Shown in pieces: positions 1-5,342 of a DNA stretch of 5,666 nt. The position numbers and the translations under genes were made by a program. The number at the start of each line of letters is the position of its first letter. Positions within the stretch are counted from its first letter, which is position 1. Source of the stretch: a bacterium (GTDB lineage: Bacteria; Patescibacteriota; Minisyncoccia; UBA6257); assembly GCA_030673525.1 (NCBI GenBank), contig DAOVIY010000039.1:1-5666 (forward strand). Reading direction: 5' to 3'. The notes under the pieces are model-generated. The model ran no database searches, was not told the origin of the DNA, and saw nothing but the letters and a program-made list of their open reading frames with translations.

Positions 1-137
1 ATTTAGTAATAGATGCTGGTATTTCTTTTATTTTTTCTTTTGTTGTATTTGTAGTTCTTTGTAATTGGTTTAAGATTAAAGAAATAAATGAATTAAAAAG
101 AATCGTTATTCAAAAAATACATGGAGCAAAAAGCTAA
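1..137 (+). CDS. C-terminal end of an unidentified membrane protein (5' truncated by window)
   Basis: An open frame enters from the left edge (first full codon at 3) and stops at TAA 135-137, giving 44 residues. It has no plausible start inside the window, so the gene begins upstream. The visible part is one hydrophobic stretch rich in Phe, Val and Ile (about residues 5-22 of the fragment), then a Trp-Phe boundary and a basic tail with alternating Lys, Ile and Glu. This looks like a last transmembrane helix with a short cytoplasmic tail. The stop lies 17 nt inside lepA in a different frame, so the two genes overlap and are probably co-transcribed and translationally coupled. The family cannot be recognised from this fragment. 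A chance open frame is possible at this length, but the clean hydrophobic-to-charged pattern and the overlap argue for a real gene. Confidence 0.55.
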   Translation, partial: LVIDAGISFIFSFVVFVVLCNWFKIKEINELKRIVIQKIHGAKS

Positions 138-1917
138 AAACATTAGAGACATTAGAAATTTTGTTATTATTGCGCATATAGACCATGGTAAGTCCACTTT
201 AGCTGATAGGTTTTTAGAATTAACAAATACTGTTTCTCAGAATAAATTAACGCCGCAGTATTTGGACAGGATGAATTTAGAAAAAGAGCACGGGATTACC
301 ATTAAAATGCATCCAGTTCAGATGATCTATAATGGCTTTGTTTTGAATCTTATAGATACTCCTGGCCATGTAGATTTTACTTATGAAGTTTCTCGTGCTT
401 TAGCTGCTGTAGAAGGGGCAATATTATTAGTTGATGGCACTCAAGGGATTCAGGCACAAACACTTTCTAATCTTCAATTAGCTAAGCAGCAAAAATTGAA
501 AATTATCGGCGCTATTAATAAGATTGATTTAGATATTCATGATTTAGAGAATAAGAAGAAAGAATTGGCAGATTTATTAAATACAACAAGTGATAACATT
601 GTTCTTGTTTCAGCTAAAACAGGTGAAAATACGGATTTATTATTGAAAAAGATTATTTCTGAAGTTCCTGAACCAGTTATTAATGAAAAATTATCTTTTC
701 GCGCCTTAATTTTTGATTCTCATTATGATGATTATAAGGGGGTGATAGCTTATATTCGTGTTATAGAAGGCGAAGTTAAAAAAGGTGAAAAGATTATTTT
801 TACTGCAAGTAAAACAAAAAGTGATATTGTAGATTTGGGTTATTTTGCTCCAGAATTAAAACCAAAGGAAAGTTTGAAATCTGGAGAAATAGGATGGATA
901 GCCACTGGTTTGAAAGATCCGGAATTAGTAAGAGTGGGCGATACAATAACTAAAAAATCACCAATAGAGATTTTGTTAGGATATGAAGAACCAAAACCAA
1001 TGGTATTTGCCGGTTTTTATTTGGCTAAAGGTGGTCAGGATTTTGAGAGCTTCCGCTATTCTTTATCCCAATTAAAACTAAATGATTCTGCTCTCTATTT
1101 TGTTCCTGAAAATTCGGAAGTGTTGGGGAGAGGTTACCGTCTGGGATTTTTAGGAATGTTGCATTTAAAGATCACACAAGAACGGCTTAAAGATGAATAC
1201 GGATTAGATTTTATTATCACGCATCCTACTGTACCGTATAAAGTTTTATTGCGAGGTGAGAAGATTCCCAAAATTATTACCAATCCAAGTGAATGGCCGT
1301 CTTCAGATAAAATCCTTTATTGTGAAGAACCATGGGTAAAAATGGAAATTATTACACCTTTAGAATATTTATCAGTAATTTTGAAGCTTATTAACGATTC
1401 TCGCGGGCAGGATATACATACACTTAGTCTTTCAGGTAGACTGATGATTACTTGTCAGGTTCCTTTAGAGGAAGTCATTAAAGATTTTTATGATAATTTA
1501 AAATCTGTTTCTTCAGGATATGCTTCTTTAAATTATGAAATATCTGGATATAAAAAGGCGCATCTGGAGAAATTAGAAGTAATTTTAGCGGGAAAAACAT
1601 TTCAGAGTTTATCTAGAATAATTTTTGGAAAAAAAGTGGAAAAGGAAGCGAGGAAATTAGCTTTAAGGCTTAAAAAGATTCTACCGCGTCAAAATTATCC
1701 GCTTTCTATTCAAGTAAGAGCGTTTGGGAGAATTATTGCCAGAGAAACTCTATCTGCATTAAAAAAAGATGTAACGGCTGGTCTTTATGGCGGCGATAGA
1801 ACAAGAAAGATGAAGGTTTTGAAAAGACAACAAAAAGGAAAAAAAAGATTGTTGGATCAAGCAAATCTTCAGGTTCCTCCAGAAGTTTTTCTTAAGATTT
1901 TTTCTAAATCCGATTAA
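121..1917 (+). CDS. lepA: Translation elongation factor 4 (LepA/EF4), ribosome-associated GTPase
   Basis: EF4 is a translational GTPase that binds the ribosome and has been linked to back-translocation, ribosome assembly and translation under ionic stress. The protein is 598 residues, close to the 599 of E. coli LepA. The P-loop is AHIDHGKS at 18-25, the switch I motif GITI at 58-61, the G3 motif DTPGH at 79-83 (His83 is the catalytic His), NKID at 133-136 and SAK at 164-166. Domain II covers about 195-290, an EF-G-like domain III about 295-370, and a domain V-like part about 400-485. The LepA-specific C-terminal domain fills about 490-598, including the YGGD segment and the basic RKMKVLKRQQKGKKR run that distinguish it from EF-G, TypA and RF3. 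ATG 121 is the only ATG ahead of the conserved start of the G domain. No clear Shine-Dalgarno precedes it, and the overlap with the upstream gene may supply coupling. The septum-protein gene follows 9 nt after the TAA stop. Confidence 0.97.
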   Translation: MEQKAKNIRDIRNFVIIAHIDHGKSTLADRFLELTNTVSQNKLTPQYLDRMNLEKEHGITIKMHPVQMIYNGFVLNLIDTPGHVDFTYEVSRALAAVEGAILLVDGTQGIQAQTLSNLQLAKQQKLKIIGAINKIDLDIHDLENKKKELADLLNTTSDNIVLVSAKTGENTDLLLKKIISEVPEPVINEKLSFRALIFDSHYDDYKGVIAYIRVIEGEVKKGEKIIFTASKTKSDIVDLGYFAPELKPKESLKSGEIGWIATGLKDPELVRVGDTITKKSPIEILLGYEEPKPMVFAGFYLAKGGQDFESFRYSLSQLKLNDSALYFVPENSEVLGRGYRLGFLGMLHLKITQERLKDEYGLDFIITHPTVPYKVLLRGEKIPKIITNPSEWPSSDKILYCEEPWVKMEIITPLEYLSVILKLINDSRGQDIHTLSLSGRLMITCQVPLEEVIKDFYDNLKSVSSGYASLNYEISGYKKAHLEKLEVILAGKTFQSLSRIIFGKKVEKEARKLALRLKKILPRQNYPLSIQVRAFGRIIARETLSALKKDVTAGLYGGDRTRKMKVLKRQQKGKKRLLDQANLQVPPEVFLKIFSKSD

Positions 1918-1926
1918 AATTAAAAG

Positions 1927-2322
1927 ATGAAAAAATTATTACTTATTATAATTAGTTTAGCTCTTATTTTTCTCTTTTCATTAAGGATTAGGGAGGATTT
2001 GCAGACATATCGATTATTAACTGATGAAGTAAAAAGTTTAGAGCAAACAAAAAGCAATATTGAACAAGAGAAGGAAAAGGCTGAGCAACTTTTGGAAAAA
2101 GAAAAGCAGGAAGAAGTGCTTGAGCAGGCAACGCGTTTAATGTTAGGACTTAAAAAAAGCGGGGAAGAGGTGATAATGGTTTTGCCAACTAAAGATTCTT
2201 CTGATGTTTCAGGATATCAAAATAGCACCTCTTCTAATTCTTTTCCTGAAAAATCTTTTAATTCATTTTTTTCCAAAATTTCTCAAATTTGGTATAATTT
2301 AATAGAAAAATTAAAGAAATAG
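1927..2322 (+). CDS. FtsB/DivIC-like septum formation protein, single-pass with coiled coil
   Basis: This is a 131-residue bitopic membrane protein. A hydrophobic helix covers about residues 4-19 after MKK, suggesting N-in topology. A charged coiled coil follows at about 22-65 (heptad-like Leu/Ile with many Glu, Lys and Gln). Then comes the segment EQATRLMLGLKKSGEEVIMV (66-85), which matches the family pattern of an Ala-Arg helix, a Gly-Leu turn and a Gly-Glu-x-Val strand after the coiled coil in FtsB/DivIC. In that family the protein pairs with FtsL and binds FtsQ/DivIB in the divisome. Residues about 92-110 are Ser/Asn-rich and probably disordered, and the last 20 residues form an aromatic, amphipathic basic helix that I do not recognise. 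The gene starts 9 nt after lepA, so it is probably in the same transcript. It ends 5 nt before a tRNA gene. FtsB and DivIC cannot be told apart here, so no symbol is given. Confidence 0.78.
   Translation: MKKLLLIIISLALIFLFSLRIREDLQTYRLLTDEVKSLEQTKSNIEQEKEKAEQLLEKEKQEEVLEQATRLMLGLKKSGEEVIMVLPTKDSSDVSGYQNSTSSNSFPEKSFNSFFSKISQIWYNLIEKLKK
2270..2298 (+). promoter_or_regulatory. Candidate internal promoter for tRNA-Gly, inside the septum-protein gene
   Basis: A perfect TATAAT (2293-2298) is preceded by TGG, giving an extended -10. A TTTCCA (2270-2275, 4 of 6 to consensus) lies 17 nt upstream. Initiation would fall near 2305, about 23 nt before tRNA-Gly. The motif sits in the last codons of the upstream gene (Trp-Tyr-Asn), so the match may be coding coincidence in AT-rich DNA. 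The extended -10 and its placement make it a reasonable independent promoter for the tRNA. Confidence 0.45.
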
Positions 2323-2327
2323 GCATT

Positions 2328-2398
2328 GCGGACATCGTATAGTGGTAGTACATAACCTTCCCAAGGTTAAAGTGTGGGTTCGATTCCCATTGTCCGCT
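2328..2398 (+). tRNA. tRNA-Gly, anticodon CCC
   Basis: A full cloverleaf folds by hand. The acceptor stem GCGGACA (2328-2334) pairs perfectly with TGTCCGC (2391-2397). The D stem is 2337-2340 with 2348-2351 and the loop AGTGGTA. The anticodon stem TAACC (2353-2357) pairs with GGTTA (2365-2369), and the loop TTCCCAA places anticodon CCC at 2360-2362. A 4-nt variable region follows. The T stem is 2374-2378 with 2386-2390 and the loop TTCGATT. G1-C72, C2-G71 and discriminator U73 are the bacterial glycyl-tRNA synthetase identity elements. CCA is not encoded, so a CCA-adding enzyme is needed. It reads GGG. Its discriminator base is also the last base of the mnmA stop codon on the opposite strand. 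Confidence 0.96.
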
Positions 2399-3480
2399 CA
2401 AATTATTCTTCCGCCGCCCAAGCATTTATCTTTTTGATAAAATACGGCAAATTGGCCTGGGCAGGGAGCGAAAATATTCTTTTTCAAAATAATTTTTAAT
2501 TTTCTTTGTTCTGGAATTAAGTAAGCTTGCGATAATTTTTGCTGATAGCGGGTTTTAACTTGCGCATGAATAGGTTTTATTATTCTTTTTCCTGAGATCA
2601 AATGATATGGAAAAACAAACAACTCTTTTGTATATAGAGTTGTTTTATTTTTAGTAATAAAAAGACTGTTTTTTTTCTTATCCCAGCCTGCTACAAAATA
2701 TGGACCGCCAGATAATTTTATACCTTTTCGTTGACCTAAAGTAAAAAAATGCAATCCTTGATGTTTGGATAGTGTATTTCCCTTTGAATCTAAAATGAGC
2801 CCTTGTTTTTCGCCAATTTTTTCTTTAAGAAATGGACAAAGTGATTGTCTAGCAATAAAACAGAAATCCTGGCTTTCTTTTTTGTTAGCTAATAACTTGA
2901 AACCTTCTTTTTGCGCAATTTTATAGACTTTCTTTTTTGTGTAATCACCTAAAGGAAAAATGATATGAGAGAGGTATTTTTGAGGCAATAAACATAAATC
3001 ATATGATTGGTCTTTATTTTTATCATTGGCTTTAAGAAGCTCGTATTTTTTGGTTTTATTGTTTAATCTGAGTCGTGCATAGTGGCCAGTGGCAATATAC
3101 TGAATCTTATGCTTTCTTGCCCATTTTAATAATTGTTTAAATTTAAAATTAGGATTACAAATAATGCAAGGATTTGGAGTTCTTAAATTTTTCCATTCAG
3201 AAACAAAATAATCAACAACTTTTTTTTGAAAATCCTTTTTGGCATCTACAATATAATAGGGGACATTTATTTTTTTACAAACGCTTTTGGCAGTTTTTAA
3301 AGATTCTTTGGTGCAGCAAACATTTTCTTTAAAAAGATTTGCTTTGTTTCGCCAAACAGGTAATTTTAAAGAGACACCAATAGGTTGCCATCCTTGTTTT
3401 TTTAGTAATACCAAAGCCATAGAAGAATCTATGCCTCCTGACATCCCTACAACAATTTTTTTACCCTTATTTAAGTCCAT
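2398..3480 (-). CDS. mnmA: tRNA-specific 2-thiouridylase MnmA
   Basis: MnmA adenylates and then 2-thiolates U34 of the tRNAs for Lys, Glu and Gln in the cytoplasm, using sulfur that originates from IscS. The protein has 360 residues, a usual family length. The N-terminal PP-loop ATP-binding motif SGGIDSS is at 14-20. The TPNPCIICNP segment (101-110) carries the nucleophilic Cys at 108, with an additional Cys at 105. ATGHYA is at 130-135, DKNKDQSY at 153-160, and the second catalytic Cys is 207 in SQDFCFI. LGQRKG at 248-253 belongs to the central domain, and the C-terminal beta-barrel ends with the family-typical CLGGG. The start overlaps the end of iscU by 10 nt, suggesting translational coupling, and there is no strong Shine-Dalgarno. 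The TGA stop occupies 2400-2398 and touches tRNA-Gly on the other strand. Genetic linkage to iscS fits the biochemical sulfur relay. Confidence 0.96.
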   Translation of the reverse strand: MDLNKGKKIVVGMSGGIDSSMALVLLKKQGWQPIGVSLKLPVWRNKANLFKENVCCTKESLKTAKSVCKKINVPYYIVDAKKDFQKKVVDYFVSEWKNLRTPNPCIICNPNFKFKQLLKWARKHKIQYIATGHYARLRLNNKTKKYELLKANDKNKDQSYDLCLLPQKYLSHIIFPLGDYTKKKVYKIAQKEGFKLLANKKESQDFCFIARQSLCPFLKEKIGEKQGLILDSKGNTLSKHQGLHFFTLGQRKGIKLSGGPYFVAGWDKKKNSLFITKNKTTLYTKELFVFPYHLISGKRIIKPIHAQVKTRYQQKLSQAYLIPEQRKLKIILKKNIFAPCPGQFAVFYQKDKCLGGGRII

Positions 3481-3938
3481 TCTTTGTATTTCTCTTCAAT
3501 TATCTTTTTTTCTTTTTCTATTCTTTGATGGCGCTTTTTTAATTCTTTAGGAATTATTTTTTTGTTTTTTATTAAATAATCATAGATTGCTTCCAGGAGA
3601 GCATCAATAGCTAGAACAGAACAATGAATTTTTATTGGAGGTAATTTTCCTAGAGAGTCTATTATTTTATTTTTGTTGAGTTTTAAAGCTTCTCTAATAG
3701 TTTTTCCTTTGGCTAAATTGGTGATTATGCTACTACTAGCAATTGCGGCGACACAGCCATATGTTTCAAATTTTATATCCTTAATTATTTCGCCCTTTTT
3801 GTTTTTACTAACTTTTATATAAAGCCGCATTACATCTCCACAAATAATGTTTCCGACTTTGCCAATACCATCAGGGTTTTTTATTTTTCCATAATTACGG
3901 GGGTGTTTAAAATATTGGAGAACCTTTTTATTGTACAT
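3471..3938 (-). CDS. iscU: IscU-type iron-sulfur cluster assembly scaffold
   Basis: The scaffold on which IscS-derived sulfur and iron form a cluster before transfer to apoproteins. The 155-residue product has all three cluster-ligand cysteines: Cys33 in CGDVM, Cys62 in TYGCVAAIASSS, and Cys106 in LPPIKIHCS. It also keeps the conserved Asp35 and His105. LPPIKIHC is close to the LPPVKIHC HscA-recognition segment of E. coli IscU, although no hscA/hscB is in the window. The match favours IscU over SufU, because the SufU-type insertion between the second and third Cys is absent. About 27 residues at the C-terminus, starting near residue 128, extend beyond the usual end and are almost entirely Lys, Glu, Arg and Ile, predicting a charged helix. 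The start overlaps iscS by 11 nt and the end overlaps mnmA by 10 nt, so it is the middle gene of a coupled operon. ATG 3938-3936 lies directly before the conserved N-terminal helix. Confidence 0.94.
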   Translation of the reverse strand: MYNKKVLQYFKHPRNYGKIKNPDGIGKVGNIICGDVMRLYIKVSKNKKGEIIKDIKFETYGCVAAIASSSIITNLAKGKTIREALKLNKNKIIDSLGKLPPIKIHCSVLAIDALLEAIYDYLIKNKKIIPKELKKRHQRIEKEKKIIEEKYKEWT

Positions 3939-5094
3939 ATGGAGATATCTTTCTTAATTTTTTTATAGTCTTTGGAAGTATTTTAAGCAGATAATTAATA
4001 TCTTGTTGTTTAGTCCATCTTCCTATGGTTAATCTTAAAGAACCATGAGCTTGTTCTGGTAGTAATCCACAGGCTAAAAGAATATGACTGGGTTCTAATT
4101 TTTCAGAAGAACAAGCTGAACCAGTAGAAGCAGCAATTCCATAAGAATCTAAATTCATTATAATAGCTTCTCCCTCTACATAGGCAAACCAAAAATTAGC
4201 ATTATTAGGTAATCGTTTTTTCGCATGGCCATTAAGATGAGAATCTGGTATTTTTTCTAAAACTCCTTTAATTAATTTATCTCTTAATTTACTCTGTCTT
4301 TTTGACTCTTTCTTCATTTCTTTTTCACAGATTTCCACTGTTTTTCCAAATCCTACAATTGCCGGAATATTAACTGTTGATGCTCTTAATCCAAACTCAT
4401 GACCTCCGCCATGAATTAATGGTTCTATTTTTGTTCCTTTTTTAATATATAATAGGGCTGCGCCTTTTGGACCATAAATCTTATGCGAAGAAGCAGTTAA
4501 TAAATCAATTTTCATTTTTTGTACATCAAGAGGCATTTTTCCAAAACTTTGGACCGCGTCAGTATGAAAATATACTTTTTTCTTTTCACAGATTTTTCCT
4601 ATTTTTTTAATTGGCTCAATCGTTCCTATCTCATTACTTCCATGAATAATAGATACCAATATCGTGTCTTTTTTTATGGCTTTTTCTATTTCTTTTGGAT
4701 CAATTACGCCGTACTTATTGACTTTTATTTTTGTGATTTTAAAGCCTTGTTTTTCTAACCATTCAGCGCTGTTTAAAACGCAGCTATGTTCAATAGAAGA
4801 AATAATAATGTGTTTACCTTTGTTTTGGTTGGCAAAAGCTATGCCTTTAATAGCAAGATTATTGCTTTCTGTTGCTGAGCTTGTAAATATTATTTCATCT
4901 TTATTTTTCGCATTAAGGATTTTTACCATTATTAAGCGGTTTTTTTCCAAAGTTCTTTTTGCTTCTTCACCAAAATCATACAAAGAAACAGAATTTCCAA
5001 ATTTTTCTGTAAAATAAGGAAGCATTGCTTTTAACACGCGAGGATCAACAGGAGTAGTGGCAGCATAATCTAAATATGTTTTTGTAGTCTTCAT
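3928..5094 (-). CDS. iscS: Cysteine desulfurase IscS/NifS (PLP enzyme)
   Basis: Converts L-cysteine to L-alanine and carries the released sulfur as a persulfide for Fe-S assembly and tRNA thiolation. The 388 residues have the class V aminotransferase layout. The N-terminal YLDYAATTP motif is at 7-15, and the ATESNN cofactor-phosphate region at 74-79. His103 stacks on the cofactor, HTDAVQ at 177-182 contacts the pyridine ring, and the PLP lysine is Lys205 in SSHKIYGPKG. The catalytic persulfide Cys is 328 in STGSACSSEKLEPS, on the longer mobile loop typical of IscS/NifS and not SufS. The glycine-rich segment reads GGGHEFGLRASTVN where many homologues have RSGT or RAGT, a small variation. ATG 5094 sits just before the conserved start. 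It is preceded by a good promoter but no Shine-Dalgarno, with a predicted leader of only about 12 nt. It is the first gene of the iscS-iscU-mnmA unit. Confidence 0.97.
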   Translation of the reverse strand: MKTTKTYLDYAATTPVDPRVLKAMLPYFTEKFGNSVSLYDFGEEAKRTLEKNRLIMVKILNAKNKDEIIFTSSATESNNLAIKGIAFANQNKGKHIIISSIEHSCVLNSAEWLEKQGFKITKIKVNKYGVIDPKEIEKAIKKDTILVSIIHGSNEIGTIEPIKKIGKICEKKKVYFHTDAVQSFGKMPLDVQKMKIDLLTASSHKIYGPKGAALLYIKKGTKIEPLIHGGGHEFGLRASTVNIPAIVGFGKTVEICEKEMKKESKRQSKLRDKLIKGVLEKIPDSHLNGHAKKRLPNNANFWFAYVEGEAIIMNLDSYGIAASTGSACSSEKLEPSHILLACGLLPEQAHGSLRLTIGRWTKQQDINYLLKILPKTIKKLRKISPYVQ

Positions 5095-5102
5095 AATTTT
5101 TT

Positions 5103-5115
5103 AATTCAGTGAATT
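5103..5115. promoter_or_regulatory. Palindrome over the iscS transcription start: candidate operator
   Basis: AATTCA-G-TGAATT is a perfect inverted repeat with 6-nt arms around one central base. It overlaps the downstream half of the iscS -10 box and spans the predicted start site near 5106, a position where a bound repressor would block initiation. The regulator is unknown and no IscR gene is in the window. A 6-nt-arm palindrome can arise by chance once or twice in a window this long, so only its position makes it noteworthy. Confidence 0.3.
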
Positions 5116-5141
5116 TTAGCACAGATAAAGTGTATTTACAA
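5113..5141 (-). promoter_or_regulatory. Promoter of the iscS-iscU-mnmA operon
   Basis: Read on the minus strand, TTGTAA (5141-5136) is followed by a 17-nt spacer and TAAAAT (5118-5113), with TGC directly before it making an extended -10. The -10 matches 5 of 6 consensus bases and the -35 matches 4 of 6. Initiation is expected near 5106, about 12 nt before the iscS ATG, so the mRNA would be almost leaderless. It is the only good sigma-70-type match in the short region upstream of iscS. Confidence 0.65.
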
Positions 5142-5163
5142 TTTTTATAATTTCTGGTAATTT
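5135..5163 (+). promoter_or_regulatory. Candidate promoter of tRNA-Thr
   Basis: TTTACA (5135-5140, 5 of 6 to consensus) is followed by a 17-nt spacer and TAATTT (5158-5163), preceded by TGG as an extended -10. Initiation would fall near 5170, leaving a leader of about 6 nt before the tRNA. A better -10 hexamer, TATATT (5163-5168), lies at a poorer spacing. The -35 box overlaps the -35 box of the divergent isc promoter almost completely. Confidence 0.45.
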
Positions 5164-5175
5164 ATATTAAAGAAA

Positions 5176-5247
5176 GCCGGGGTAACTCAGTGGTAGAGTA
5201 GCTGTTTCGTAAACAGCAAGTCGCGAGTTCGAATCTCGCCTCCGGCT
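5176..5247 (+). tRNA. tRNA-Thr, anticodon CGT
   Basis: The cloverleaf folds cleanly. The acceptor GCCGGGG (5176-5182) pairs with CTCCGGC (5240-5246) with one G-U pair. The D stem ACTC/GAGT is 5185-5188 with 5196-5199. The anticodon stem GCTGT (5201-5205) pairs with ACAGC (5213-5217), and the loop TTCGTAA places anticodon CGT at 5208-5210. A 5-nt variable region follows. The T stem GCGAG/CTCGC encloses TTCGAAT. G1-C72 and C2-G71 agree with bacterial threonine tRNAs. The discriminator is U where E. coli has A. CCA is not encoded. It reads ACG. No terminator separates it from the rplJ control region, so some transcripts may continue into that leader. Confidence 0.96.
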
Positions 5248-5263
5248 CAGTAATTTTTATTCC

Positions 5264-5291
5264 TTGACTTATTTCTACTTGATTATATAAT
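5264..5291 (+). promoter_or_regulatory. rplJ promoter, distal copy
   Basis: TTGACT (5264-5269), a 16-nt spacer and a perfect TATAAT (5286-5291). Initiation would be near 5298. It begins 17 nt after the end of tRNA-Thr and 41 nt before a second promoter that is equally close to consensus. Transcripts from here would carry about 43 extra nucleotides upstream of the attenuator fold. Confidence 0.65.
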
Positions 5292-5304
5292 TACCTTACC
5301 CTAC

Positions 5305-5333
5305 TTGACAACGAAATTTAGATTCTATATACT
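5305..5333 (+). promoter_or_regulatory. rplJ promoter, proximal copy
   Basis: A perfect TTGACA (5305-5310), the optimal 17-nt spacer and TATACT (5328-5333, 5 of 6). Initiation is predicted near 5340, so the RNA would begin almost exactly at the first base of the antiterminator helix (5342). The match between start site and RNA structure supports both predictions. Confidence 0.75.
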
Positions 5334-5342
5334 TAAGTAAAG
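5327..5342 (+). repeat. Direct repeat copy 1 (over the proximal rplJ promoter -10)
   Basis: ATATACTTAAGTAAAG matches the sequence at 5444-5459 at 14 of 16 positions. It contains the palindrome CTTAAG and includes the -10 box of the proximal promoter. The role is unknown. It may be an operator, or AT-rich coincidence. Confidence 0.4.

Noticed and set aside
2398..2400. Possible UGA recoding (Gly or Trp) at the end of mnmA
   Set aside because: The protein already ends at the family-typical CLGGG tail, and readthrough would run antisense into a tRNA gene. TGA is therefore a normal stop, which argues against the SR1/Gracilibacteria and Mycoplasma codes.
2425..2441. Hairpin TTTATC-TTTTT-GATAAA downstream of tRNA-Gly as a terminator
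   Set aside because: The stem is only 6 bp and almost all A-T, no T run follows on either strand, and it is inside the mnmA coding end. It is too weak to call.
3287..3550. Open frame on the + strand across the start of mnmA and the end of iscU
   Set aside because: It lies antisense to two well-supported genes and its product is a Phe/Leu-rich translation of their complementary Lys-rich codons. There is no family resemblance or start signal.
4519..5017. Two overlapping open frames on the + strand inside iscS
   Set aside because: Both are antisense to conserved iscS coding sequence, in different frames, with aromatic-rich low-complexity products expected from the complement of AT-rich codons.
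5248..5262. T-rich stretch after tRNA-Thr as a terminator
   Set aside because: The T run is short, and the only hairpin before it is the tRNA itself. I see no independent stem.
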